A stretch of 64,000 bases of DNA, taken from the NCBI GenBank assembly GCA_050789445.1, contig JAILXR010000001.1:1116001-1180000 (forward strand), written 5' to 3'. Source of the DNA: JAWSVE01 sp050789445 (GTDB taxonomy: Bacteria; Pseudomonadota; Gammaproteobacteria; Pseudomonadales; Cellvibrionaceae). A model generated the notes under the pieces. That model had not been told where the DNA came from and did not search any database. It saw nothing but the letters and a program-made list of their open reading frames with translations. Both the position numbers and the translations under genes were made by a program. Below, piece after piece: positions 1 through 7,343 of the stretch (the first letter of the stretch is position 1; each line of letters opens with the position of its first letter).

Positions 1-2727
1 TTTCGTATAGAGATCGAAGAGCTTTTCTAGGCGCTCCGTATCATTTTTGAAGCAGCGACCAATATAAATACGCTCAAGAACTTCATCATTGCGCTCGTGA
101 GCATGACGCAAATCTTCTGGCATTTTTTCAGGGCTGTATAGATCAGCAATAGTGGCTGGAAAATGTGCTTCACGAGCAAGAAGAACATCTTCAGCGCAGC
201 GAGTTAAATCTTCTTTGTTTTTTTCTGTAAGAATGGGTGCGGGAAAAGTGTTCCATCCTAATGTATTAGTATATGAAAAATCTGTGCGCATTCGTGCGCA
301 TACAGCACTAACCCACATTAAATTTAATCGAGAACAAATTATGGAAAGCGGCCATAACTCACGCCCAGAAATAGTAAATGCTTTGTTGGAAATGATCGTT
401 CCACTTGTTAGCAAATCTGTGGGGAGATATGGCCTATTTTCGGAGCTTATTACAGGAACACAAATTATTGGTTCAGGCGATATAGGCTTTCTTTCATCAA
501 AGCGATGAGGCCAGTTAGCCGCTTTAACTGTCGCTGCCTTTTGGCTGTTGAGTCTAAAGTTATGAACTTTCTCAATTCGATTTTTAAAACTTGGTATTTT
601 TTCTGCTTCCTCAACACAACTGTCATCTATCCAAATGCAATAACGACGACTTCCAGAAATAAGTTCTTTTGATCCAATAAATGGACGGATAAATTTATCC
701 TGTTCTTCTTCGTTTAGATTTAGGGAGCTAATCTCATCGTGAGTTAGAAGCAAATGACCTCCGTCTGTTGGGGAATTTCCTCTAGTCATTTCTGGCAATT
801 TAGATAGTGGTTTTGAACGTGGAGTGACAACTACGTTTGGGCTACCAATAAGGTAAGCATTGATATTTTCTACTGACTTAACTTCATGCTCACCATTTTC
901 TGATATAGAAGCTAAAAGACGATCTTTTCTACCAATATTTGAAATTCCTACTATTACAACGGTTACACCAGCATTATGACTTGCTAGATTCGCCCATCTA
1001 AATGAGGTATGCGCAAACATTATTTCGTGGCCTAACTCAAAAATGAGCGGCCATAAAATTGGAACTTGTCCTCCTTGACAGATTGAGTTTGTAGACACGA
1101 AGGCTGCTGTTGTTTTCGTATAAACTCCATATTCGGCAGCCTTCATAAACCAACCAGAAACGTAATCAAGAGACTTCCAAGTCTTTGTCCGTCTACCAAA
1201 GATGGATTCTAAATTTGCTTTTTGCTCTTTTGATTGCCATTTACTTCCCAAATAAGGCGGATTACCACAGATATAGGTTTCTCCACCCTCATTTTCAAAA
1301 TCCACTTCAGCTTGATTTTTTGGTGCGTTAAACAAATCATCTCCCGCTAACTTTACTGTTGTACCAGTAGATGGGCATACCGACAGCCAGTCAATTTCTA
1401 GAGCATTCGCACAAGTAATCCAATTTTCTGTATCTAACGGAAGAAACTCAGCCAACGCGAGCTTTTGCCCTCGATACTGAAAATCGCACTGATATTCAGC
1501 AATAATAAGTGCCAATCGAGCAATTTCTGCGGGAAAGTCCCTTAGTTCAATGCCTCTATAGCTCCGAAGTGAAATGTCGCTTGGTCTTCCTTTTTCTCCA
1601 CGGAGTTCGTTTATCTCTGCTTCGATGTTACGCATTTGTTTATAGGCAATAACCAGAAAATTTCCTGAACCGCAGGCAGGGTCAAATACGCGAATGTTGG
1701 ACATACGCTTGCGCAGGTTTAACAACTTTCTTGGGTTGTCTTCAGCTTGTTCTAATTGCTCGCGTAGGTCGTCCAAAAATAGAGGGTTTAACACTTTCAG
1801 AATATTTGGCACGCTGGTGTAATGCATCCCCAATGCGCCGCGTTCCTCATCATCGGCCACAGCCTGAATCATCGATCCAAAAATATCGGGGTTGATTTGT
1901 TTCCAATCCAAATTACCAACGTGAAGCAAATAGGAGCGGGCAATCTTGGTGAAGTTCGGCACTTCGGTGCTGCCAGAAAATAATCCGCCATTTACATAGG
2001 GTAATCCATCCGCCCATGAGCGGATATTCTCTTTTTTCCGGTCTTCTATTTTTGTATTCATTGCTCGAAAGAGTTCACTAATCACCTCATGAGTATTAGA
2101 TGAATCCCTCGCGCTCATTTGTTCGATGGTCGCAGTAAACAGGTTATCGCCACGAAATATATCAGTGTCTTCCGCAAAGAAACAGAAGATCAAACGCGCC
2201 ATGAAATGATTCATATCGTGGCGGCGCTCTGATGCGCTCCAAGCTGGGTTGTTTTTCAGCAACTCAATATAGAGTTTCTGTAAACGCCTTGATGCGTTTC
2301 TATCTAATTCGGTGTCTTTGAGTTCTTTGGTATAGGAAATTCCAGCCAAGCTCAGAAAGAAACTAAAATGATTGGGGAAATCCTTATAGTCACAAGCTAG
2401 GGTTTCATTTGTGTTGAGGTCTTCTGCTTCAAGGGTAATGCCATCGGTCGCTAGCGTAAATTTTGCTTTAGCCTTTACGGTCGCTGGGCTGGCTTTGAGT
2501 GTATTTAGCGTGGCAGTGACTTCACCTTCCGCGCATACAGCGATATGGATGTTGTTAGTTTGCAGGACGCCACCAATATCAGACTTATTGGACGAGCCGC
2601 TTTGCAGGCGCTTGATGGTGGTTGCCTTGTTGCCAAACGCTTCAAGAAAGGCATAGGGGAAGCTGGCCGCGTCAAATGCTTGCTCGGCTAAATTGCTAAT
2701 GGCTTCTTCTATTTCTACTGCATTCAA
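1..2727 (-). CDS. MmeI/type IIL-like DNA methyltransferase (3' end outside window)
   Basis: Open for 909 codons to the window edge, so the C-terminus is missing. It is a class I SAM-dependent DNA methyltransferase: motif I is FDPACGSGNF (about residues 348-357) and motif IV is NPPY (about 489-492), which marks an N6-adenine enzyme. The long C-terminal part, with sequences such as RRYCIWIDD and FIGSKELI, looks like the target-recognition region of the MmeI/YeeA family. I see no convincing D-X9-EXK nuclease motif in the N-terminal third, so it may be a methylase-only or partner-dependent member. An in-frame TGA lies three codons upstream and no ATG occurs for about 170 codons, so TTG at 2727 is the likely start, with AAGGGTG just upstream. 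It follows the HTH gene at 2734-2928 with almost no gap. Confidence 0.85.
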   Translation of the reverse strand, partial: MNAVEIEEAISNLAEQAFDAASFPYAFLEAFGNKATTIKRLQSGSSNKSDIGGVLQTNNIHIAVCAEGEVTATLNTLKASPATVKAKAKFTLATDGITLEAEDLNTNETLACDYKDFPNHFSFFLSLAGISYTKELKDTELDRNASRRLQKLYIELLKNNPAWSASERRHDMNHFMARLIFCFFAEDTDIFRGDNLFTATIEQMSARDSSNTHEVISELFRAMNTKIEDRKKENIRSWADGLPYVNGGLFSGSTEVPNFTKIARSYLLHVGNLDWKQINPDIFGSMIQAVADDEERGALGMHYTSVPNILKVLNPLFLDDLREQLEQAEDNPRKLLNLRKRMSNIRVFDPACGSGNFLVIAYKQMRNIEAEINELRGEKGRPSDISLRSYRGIELRDFPAEIARLALIIAEYQCDFQYRGQKLALAEFLPLDTENWITCANALEIDWLSVCPSTGTTVKLAGDDLFNAPKNQAEVDFENEGGETYICGNPPYLGSKWQSKEQKANLESIFGRRTKTWKSLDYVSGWFMKAAEYGVYTKTTAAFVSTNSICQGGQVPILWPLIFELGHEIMFAHTSFRWANLASHNAGVTVVIVGISNIGRKDRLLASISENGEHEVKSVENINAYLIGSPNVVVTPRSKPLSKLPEMTRGNSPTDGGHLLLTHDEISSLNLNEEEQDKFIRPFIGSKELISGSRRYCIWIDDSCVEEAEKIPSFKNRIEKVHNFRLNSQKAATVKAANWPHRFDERKPISPEPIICVPVISSENRPYLPTDLLTSGTIISNKAFTISGRELWPLSIICSRLNLMWVSAVCARMRTDFSYTNTLGWNTFPAPILTEKNKEDLTRCAEDVLLAREAHFPATIADLYSPEKMPEDLRHAHERNDEVLERIYIGRCFKNDTERLEKLFDLYTK

Positions 2728-2733
2728 CGGTGT

Positions 2734-2928
2734 TCACCCTTCATTATTGTTTTTGTTGCTGGTCTTTTTTGCTTCAATCCAGCTCTCTATATCGGATTGT
2801 TTAAAGCGCCAGCTGCCGCCCACTTTAAAGCCTGGCAGCTTGCCTTCAGCTGCTAAACGATAAGCAGTCTTTTCAGCAAGCTTTAAATAGTCGGCTACCT
2901 CTTTGAGGGTCAAAATTTCATCGGTCAT
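2734..2928 (-). CDS. Excisionase-family helix-turn-helix protein
   Basis: A 64-residue protein that is almost entirely one MerR/excisionase-type winged HTH. LTLKEVADYLKL is the first helical pair, KTAYRLAAEGKLPGFK the recognition helix and turn, and WRFKQSDIESWI the wing and final helix. Proteins of this type bind DNA as small adaptors, either as recombination directionality factors or as regulators beside methyltransferase genes. Its stop lies 7 bases upstream of the methyltransferase start, so the two are co-transcribed and probably translationally coupled. I infer a regulatory role for the methyltransferase; a true Xis role is possible but the integrase is 16 kb away. Confidence 0.85.
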   Translation of the reverse strand: MTDEILTLKEVADYLKLAEKTAYRLAAEGKLPGFKVGGSWRFKQSDIESWIEAKKTSNKNNNEG

Positions 2929-3052
2929 TTATACTGTCCAAATACCTCTTTAGGTGAGAGAATAGGGGAAAATTGAGGCATTCACAACAAAAAATCATAT
3001 AACAAAGCACTTGAGTTGGGGCTAGGTGGAATGACACGACAAAAGAACGATC

Positions 3053-3081
3053 TTGACAGATTGTACCAAAAGTGGTACATT
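3053..3081 (+). promoter_or_regulatory. Sigma70-type promoter of the HigBA operon
   Basis: TTGACA at 3053-3058 and TACATT at 3076-3081 are separated by 17 bases. The expected transcription start, near 3086-3088, falls on the ATG at 3087, so the toxin message would be leaderless or nearly so. A perfect palindrome sits between and over these elements. Confidence 0.65.
3062..3079. promoter_or_regulatory. Palindromic operator TGTACCA-N4-TGGTACA
   Basis: A perfect 7-base inverted repeat with a 4-base centre fills the spacer and overlaps the -10 element of the HigBA promoter. This is the expected place for autorepression by the antitoxin's HTH. That HigA binds here is inference. Confidence 0.65.
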
Positions 3082-3086
3082 TCAGT

Positions 3087-3443
3087 ATGACTGGGCAAAA
3101 AAGGAAGAAAGTTCCAGCCATCTTTTACCGCTCCACAAGTGGCAATGAGCCGGTGCGGGAATGGTTGTTGGGCTTGGGTAAAGATGACAGGAAAGCGGTC
3201 GGCGCGGATATTCAAACTGTAGAGTTCGGCTGGCCAGTAGGGATGCCCGTCTGTCGCCCGATGAAAGACGGGTTGTATGAAGTTAGAACAAATCTCCATG
3301 ATGGACGTATTTCACGGGTATTGTTTTGCTTTCATGGTGGAAAGATGGTGTTGCTGCATGGGTTTATCAAGAAGTCACAGCAGACACCTAAGCCAGATTT
3401 AGATTTGGCAAAGAAACGAAAGAAAGAGGTAGAAAATGGCTAA
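3087..3443 (+). CDS. HigB/Gp49-family toxin (RelE superfamily)
   Basis: A 118-residue basic protein of the phage-derived Gp49/HigB family. It has the opening block PAIFYRSTSGNEPVREWL, then PMKDGLYEVRT, RISRVLFCFHGG and VLLHGFIKKSQQTP, which are the conserved strands of this mRNA-interferase family. A GTG at 3072 is in frame but lies upstream of the predicted transcription start, so ATG 3087 is preferred. It overlaps the antitoxin gene by 8 bases, toxin first, as is usual for higBA. Family members cleave mRNA at the ribosome; activity here is inferred. Confidence 0.88.
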   Translation: MTGQKRKKVPAIFYRSTSGNEPVREWLLGLGKDDRKAVGADIQTVEFGWPVGMPVCRPMKDGLYEVRTNLHDGRISRVLFCFHGGKMVLLHGFIKKSQQTPKPDLDLAKKRKKEVENG

Positions 3444-3723
3444 ACATAATCAACATTTGGGTTCATCCCTTGATGATCTGCTTGAAGAAACCGGCGAACT
3501 TGCTGAAGTTAACGCCGTGGCAATCAAGCGCGTGATTGCATGGGAGATCACTGAAAAAATGAAAACCGAGCATCTCTCAAAAACCAAAATGGCGGAATTA
3601 ATGGATACCAGCCGTTCCGCCTTGGATCGTTTGCTTGATCCAGCTAATACCTCGGTTACATTACACACGCTTGATAACGCTGCGCGCGCCGTAGGCAAAA
3701 CGTTGCGTATTGAGCTTGGTTAA
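3436..3723 (+). CDS. HigA-type antitoxin, XRE family
   Basis: A 95-residue protein with an HTH near residues 48-75 (LSKTKMAELMDTSRSALDRLL) followed by TLDNAARAVGKTLRIEL, typical of the short XRE antitoxins paired with Gp49-like toxins. The N-terminal part probably wraps the toxin. It starts inside the toxin gene's 3' end, which implies translational coupling. I infer that it neutralises the upstream toxin and represses the operon through the palindrome at 3062-3079. Confidence 0.88.
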   Translation: MAKHNQHLGSSLDDLLEETGELAEVNAVAIKRVIAWEITEKMKTEHLSKTKMAELMDTSRSALDRLLDPANTSVTLHTLDNAARAVGKTLRIELG

Positions 3724-3829
3724 ATAGAAGAAGGCATTGACTGCCTGTCATCCTTTTTCGCTGGAAACTGGCAGGACGACAGTTTTCAGCGCGCCGAAGG
3801 GAAAAAGGCGGAAGACTCCCGCCCAGCTG

Positions 3830-4315
3830 CTACATCAAGCCCCGCTCTGCAAAGCTCACAACCTCTTCAATCGACACAATGAAATGATCCAGCACCCGCA
3901 CATCAAAGACGCCCAGCGCCTCCTGCAGCTTTTTGGTGATCTTTATATCAGCTTGGCTTGGCTCACAAACGCCTGACGGGTGATTATGGGTAAAAATGAT
4001 TGCTGCGGCGTTCAAGCTTAAGGCTTCTTTGGCGACCTCCCGAACATAAACACTACAGCCATCTATCGTACCTCTGAACAGCTCCTTAAATTCAATCAGC
4101 CTATGTTGACTATCAAGAAATAACGCGCCGAATATCTCATGCTCACGGGTTGCCAGATTCAGGCGGCAATAGTTCTTTACCGCATCGCAAGAAGTTAACG
4201 AAAACGACTTTCTTTTAACGGTGGTGGTCAGGAGGCTTAACGCCTCCTTTATAACATCGCGTGTCGGAATTGCAGGGCGATAATCATAAAATATATCTAA
4301 CTGATAAGGTTTCAT
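3830..4315 (-). CDS. RadC-like JAB/MPN-domain protein
   Basis: About 161 residues. It has the RadC-family JAMM signature HNHPSG followed by SQAD, with metal ligands His110, His112 and Asp123 from this start. The protein consists of little more than the JAB domain and lacks the N-terminal HhH region of chromosomal RadC, as is common for copies on mobile elements. The biochemical role of RadC proteins is unsettled. A GTG at 4336 is in frame, but ATG 4315 has GAGGGC about 7 bases upstream and follows the DnaJ stop by 10 bases, so I chose it. The pair forms an operon with the J-domain gene. Confidence 0.85.
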   Translation of the reverse strand: MKPYQLDIFYDYRPAIPTRDVIKEALSLLTTTVKRKSFSLTSCDAVKNYCRLNLATREHEIFGALFLDSQHRLIEFKELFRGTIDGCSVYVREVAKEALSLNAAAIIFTHNHPSGVCEPSQADIKITKKLQEALGVFDVRVLDHFIVSIEEVVSFAERGLM

Positions 4316-4325
4316 GGCTTTGCCC

Positions 4326-4850
4326 TCACGCTTCACAGCGTTCTAATTGTTGCTTGCGCTTACGTGCAGGGGTAGCACTACCATATTTACCTCTTATATC
4401 TTCCATACTGTATGCGCCACGGCTGGAACTGCGCCAATCTTCAGGGCGAAAATACCAGCGTTTCTTTTTAGAGGCATATTTAAAATTGGCTTCTTTTATC
4501 GTGTCTTTGTGCTTTCTGGTTTCTCCTGATACCCAAACCCACGCGCCACAGATTTCAATCTCCAAACCCTCAAGATGAATAATTTTATTAAGGGCTTCAT
4601 TCACGGCTTCGCTGTAGTTTTCTTCACTGGTTTGATGGGTGTTTCCATCAGTAGAAAAACTATTAGGAATCTCACCGTTAAACTCTTTCAAAACCTCATA
4701 AGCAGCGTTAATCATTTTCATCATTTCCGCCCCTGCTGGGTTACGGTCTGGGTGATATTGCTGTGCTGCTTGTCGGTAGGATTTTTTAATATCCTCTTGT
4801 GTGACTGTTCCACTTACTCCAAGTAATTTAGCTGCGTCGTGTATATTCAT
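4326..4850 (-). CDS. J-domain (DnaJ-like) protein
   Basis: The N-terminal 60 residues are a J domain. They contain DAAKLLGV, IKKSYRQAAQQYHPDRNP with the HPD tripeptide that stimulates DnaK, and AAYEVLKEF. The C-terminal part, about residues 85-174, is a separate small domain (EICGAWVWVSGET, KRWYFRPEDW) seen in mobile-element J proteins; no zinc-finger or substrate-binding domain of full DnaJ is present. A further ATG exists at 4916, but only 4850 has a Shine-Dalgarno sequence (AAGAAGGGC), and it matches the family start. Recruiting host DnaK for element maintenance is a plausible inference. Confidence 0.85.
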   Translation of the reverse strand: MNIHDAAKLLGVSGTVTQEDIKKSYRQAAQQYHPDRNPAGAEMMKMINAAYEVLKEFNGEIPNSFSTDGNTHQTSEENYSEAVNEALNKIIHLEGLEIEICGAWVWVSGETRKHKDTIKEANFKYASKKKRWYFRPEDWRSSSRGAYSMEDIRGKYGSATPARKRKQQLERCEA

Positions 4851-5207
4851 GGTCTTGCCCTTCTTTAATTCGCATTTGAGTTTCTTTACAAGCACCGCTT
4901 TTGGTGCGCTGCTCATGAAACTCTGGCGACAGAGGCCGACTCGGCGGGTGTGAGAGAATCAAGATAAATTGCGGAGGGTCTGCCCAACGAAGTGGTTAAG
5001 GTGGAAGCCGTCATTTGTCTTGATTGTCGGGAGGGTGCAACGCCTCCTTCTTTAGATATTTGTTTTGCGTGAGTGATGTGTAGCCCGTAGTTCCCTCTGT
5101 TTTTTAGGGGGAATGAGCGATTAGCGAAGGTGAAGCAGCACGGTCAGCATCGACACGCTATAGGTTTGGTGTTAAAGATAAATAATCTCGATTAAAAAGG
5201 TATTGTT
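4851..5207. other. Intergenic region without a recognised gene
   Basis: About 360 bases with no convincing gene. It contains GGAGG-N8-CCTCC at 5031-5050 and CCCT-loop-AGGG near 5092-5112, both weak hairpins. It should hold the promoters of the divergent DnaJ-RadC pair and the nuclease-like gene at 5208. Confidence 0.4.
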
Positions 5208-5672
5208 ATGTTTTCACGAGAAGATGAATTTGAAGCCTATTTACGTGATCTGATTCAGTCACGAATATGTTCTACCAATCCAGATTTGCAGCTTTTGGAT
5301 AGCAAAAAATCTGTTGATATTCTGATATGCCGCAATGGGGCTAACCCAAAGGCATTTTTCATCGAGGTGAAATTTCACAAAAAATCACATGGACGATTGG
5401 GATTTGGTTCTGGTGGAGGTAAAGGCATTCAGCCTGAAGTAGTTTCTAAGCAGCCAGATTATTTTGAAGCGTATTTACGTTGGATAATTGCAGACGAAAC
5501 AACAAACAATTCCAATATGATTTTTATACCTACGTCTACGCTTGTAAATTATTTATCGGGTAAAACCGTAGGTGAAAAGCACAACAATATTCAGAAGAAA
5601 ATATTCAAAGAGGTTGATGGCTTTGACGAAAATGGGCTTGTAGAGCAACTAACGAACTGGCTAAAAAGCTAA
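5208..5672 (+). CDS. Orphan PD-(D/E)XK-like nuclease candidate
   Basis: A 154-residue protein with no close family that I can name. The N-terminal half has the order of a PD-(D/E)XK core: an acidic helix (REDEFEAYLRDLI), VDILICRN with the candidate metal Asp, then FFIEVKFH, the ExK half of the motif. A glycine-rich loop (GFGSGGGKG) and an aromatic region (DYFEAYLRWII) follow. Such folds occur in restriction enzymes, nickases and resolvases. It sits alone in the island, 2.5 kb from the methyltransferase and divergent from it. I infer a nuclease role, perhaps restriction, with moderate uncertainty. Confidence 0.7.
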   Translation: MFSREDEFEAYLRDLIQSRICSTNPDLQLLDSKKSVDILICRNGANPKAFFIEVKFHKKSHGRLGFGSGGGKGIQPEVVSKQPDYFEAYLRWIIADETTNNSNMIFIPTSTLVNYLSGKTVGEKHNNIQKKIFKEVDGFDENGLVEQLTNWLKS

Positions 5673-5694
5673 CACGGAGGTTGCTTGTTTAGGT

Positions 5695-6051
5695 TTAAGC
5701 AGGTTGAAATGAAAGTCTGGAATTAATTGCCTCATCTTCGGAACGATTCAACAACACCCAACGCGCAACCATTGCCATATAGTGCAGCTGCTCTTCATCA
5801 TTCAGAGTGAAGTAATGGGCGTGGTCAGTGGCAAGCTCGGACAGGGTTTCGAGTATTGGTGGGCTTTCAGAAAGGACGCGGATATAGAGGCGGATACCAG
5901 CAACGTAGAACTCTACGTGAAGAGTGGTTTCTTCAAAGATGCAGCGATGCTCTTTGAAGAAATAACGTGGTACAGGGGTTTCCCGTCCAGCTGCACAGCA
6001 GGCACATGGACAGGAAACACGTCTGTTATTCCTGCCAGTCAGCAAGGTCAT
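5695..6051 (-). CDS. Hypothetical protein downstream of the lipoprotein
   Basis: About 118 residues, unrecognised. It has a Cys-rich patch near the N-terminus (CPCACCAAG) and a well-behaved acidic and hydrophobic second half (ETLSELATDHAHYFTLNDEE, MAMVARWVLLNR). The chosen ATG overlaps the 3' end of the lipoprotein gene by 26 bases; a TTG at 6075 is also in frame. The N-terminal third may not be translated if a later start is used. Coding potential is moderate. Confidence 0.45.
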   Translation of the reverse strand: MTLLTGRNNRRVSCPCACCAAGRETPVPRYFFKEHRCIFEETTLHVEFYVAGIRLYIRVLSESPPILETLSELATDHAHYFTLNDEEQLHYMAMVARWVLLNRSEDEAINSRLSFQPA

Positions 6052-6865
6052 AATTACAATCAGGCAGAAAGACAACTTTATCCCTTATGAGATCATCGCC
6101 TAGATAGGCTGTGAGCCCATCCGTTGATAGCTCATCTGAACCTGTCACACGAGTGATAAAAGCGCCTACCTCGCTACTCGAAATGAAGTTAGAGCAGATA
6201 ATCCCTCTATCTACATCGACCAGTGCTTCAAAGCTGGCATTGAACGGATTAGAGATATAAAGCCTTACATCGCCTTCCGTATCAGTTGTGGCTTTCAGGT
6301 TGAAGCTGAAATTCCCCTCACTATCGGTGATAAGGCTATCGGTAAGCTGGGTAAGGCTCACAAACTCCATATAGGTGGGTAGCCAGTCCTCGGATATATC
6401 AGCGGCTTGAACGGTGTCAGTGTCACACTGGCGGAAAGTGATGGCATCAGAGGTAATATCGCCTGTAACACTGGTGGTGTACTCAAAGTACCCTGCGTAC
6501 TGCATACACACGACATTATCTTCCTCCAGATAGAGCGCGGGGAACAAAGCAGCGTCAATGCCATAGCCACTCGCGCCAGCAATATCTTCGCCTTCCGCGT
6601 TCTCAAAGTAAAAATAGATCTTCTCATCGCCGTTCACGTCAAGCTGGCGCGTGGCGGTAATGGCATGACCACTGACAATAGCAGCAGCCACATCGTCAGC
6701 AAACGGAGCCATAAAGCCTGTAAATGCCTTTGGGGTAAAAGATGTTGGGGTTGGATCGGGCGTGGGATCAGGGGTTGGCGTGGGGTTGGAAGAGCTTCCC
6801 CCGCCATTGTCACAGCCCCCAAGTAAGGCACTCAGTGCCACAGTTGCAGCAATCAATATGCGCAT
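6026..6865 (-). CDS. Secreted lipoprotein of unknown function
   Basis: A 279-residue protein with a bacterial lipoprotein signal: a hydrophobic stretch ending in ALLGGC, with the lipidated Cys at position 18, followed by a Gly/Ser-rich and TPDPTP-repeat linker. The remaining 230 residues are acidic and rich in Thr, Asp and aromatic residues, with DVNGDEKIYF and DSEGNFSF suggesting beta-sandwich segments. No named domain is recognised. It is divergent from the XRE regulator across an operator array at 6934-7003, so its expression is probably controlled by that regulator. Its presence on a mobile island suggests a surface role such as exclusion or attachment, which is speculation. Confidence 0.75.
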   Translation of the reverse strand: MRILIAATVALSALLGGCDNGGGSSSNPTPTPDPTPDPTPTSFTPKAFTGFMAPFADDVAAAIVSGHAITATRQLDVNGDEKIYFYFENAEGEDIAGASGYGIDAALFPALYLEEDNVVCMQYAGYFEYTTSVTGDITSDAITFRQCDTDTVQAADISEDWLPTYMEFVSLTQLTDSLITDSEGNFSFNLKATTDTEGDVRLYISNPFNASFEALVDVDRGIICSNFISSSEVGAFITRVTGSDELSTDGLTAYLGDDLIRDKVVFLPDCNYDLADWQE

Positions 6866-6933
6866 AGCAGTTTCTCCAATGGTCTTTAATCAAGTCATGA
6901 AACGCGGCTAAGAAATATCCGCTCTTATGGCAG

Positions 6934-7003
6934 CGTGCTAAAGCACGTACTGACTTTGGCATTTTACGTGCTTTAGCGCGTATACGCACGAGCTTTAGCG
7001 CGT
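6934..7003. promoter_or_regulatory. Array of three operator-like sites (core GCTTTAGC)
   Basis: Three copies of a site resembling ACGTGCTTTAGCRCG lie between the divergent lipoprotein and XRE genes. Their cores are at 6937-6944 (inverted), 6970-6977 and 6992-6999. The spacings are 33 and 22 bases, multiples of 11, so all three face the same side of the helix. The downstream XRE protein is the obvious candidate ligand. Confidence 0.6.
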
Positions 7004-7044
7004 AACCATCCTCTTTTTGTTTAGGCACCGAACATGGGGGAAAT

Positions 7045-7338
7045 ATGACAAATAAGAAGAAAGACGAGAACGAGAAGACCGAAAAAGACATTATTGAAGA
7101 TAATGTCAAAAGAGTGCTTGCTGAAACCCTCAGAAAGTACCGAACTCAGGCGCGTAGATCGCAGCAAGATGTGGCAACACGCTGCAATATGTCGTTTCGC
7201 TACTATCAGGAGCTGGAAGCAGGCGCAAAAAAGCCGACCATAACGACTCTGTTTAAACTGGCGGATAGCTTAGAAGTTGACCCCGCCGAACTCATCAAGC
7301 CTGTTTATGTGGTTTGGCAGACCCTAAAGGGAGATTAA
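7045..7338 (+). CDS. XRE-family transcriptional regulator
   Basis: A 97-residue regulator. A charged N-terminal extension (about 25 residues) is followed by an HTH_3 domain: LAETLRKYRTQARRSQQDVA, CNMSFRYYQELEAGAKKPTI, TLFKLADSLEVDPAEL. This is the lambda-repressor/SinR-type fold. It is divergent from the lipoprotein gene and downstream of three phased operator-like repeats, so autoregulation and control of the lipoprotein are likely. Its 3' end reaches close to the start of the next gene, suggesting an operon. Confidence 0.85.
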   Translation: MTNKKKDENEKTEKDIIEDNVKRVLAETLRKYRTQARRSQQDVATRCNMSFRYYQELEAGAKKPTITTLFKLADSLEVDPAELIKPVYVVWQTLKGD

Positions 7339-7343
7339 TAAGG

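Noticed and set aside
152..508. Plus-strand 118-codon frame
   Set aside because: It lies on the antisense strand of the methyltransferase, whose conserved reading on the minus strand is continuous.
3737..3976. Plus-strand frame after the antitoxin gene
   Set aside because: Mostly antisense to the RadC-like gene; no ribosome-binding site and no family.
5782..6090. Plus-strand 102-codon frame
   Set aside because: Antisense to the minus-strand hypothetical at 5695-6051 and the lipoprotein end; the minus-strand reading has better composition and operon context.
6720..6800. GGTGTTGG/GGATCGGG-type repeats taken as a possible CRISPR or DNA repeat
   Set aside because: They encode the TPDPTP linker of the lipoprotein and have no spacers.
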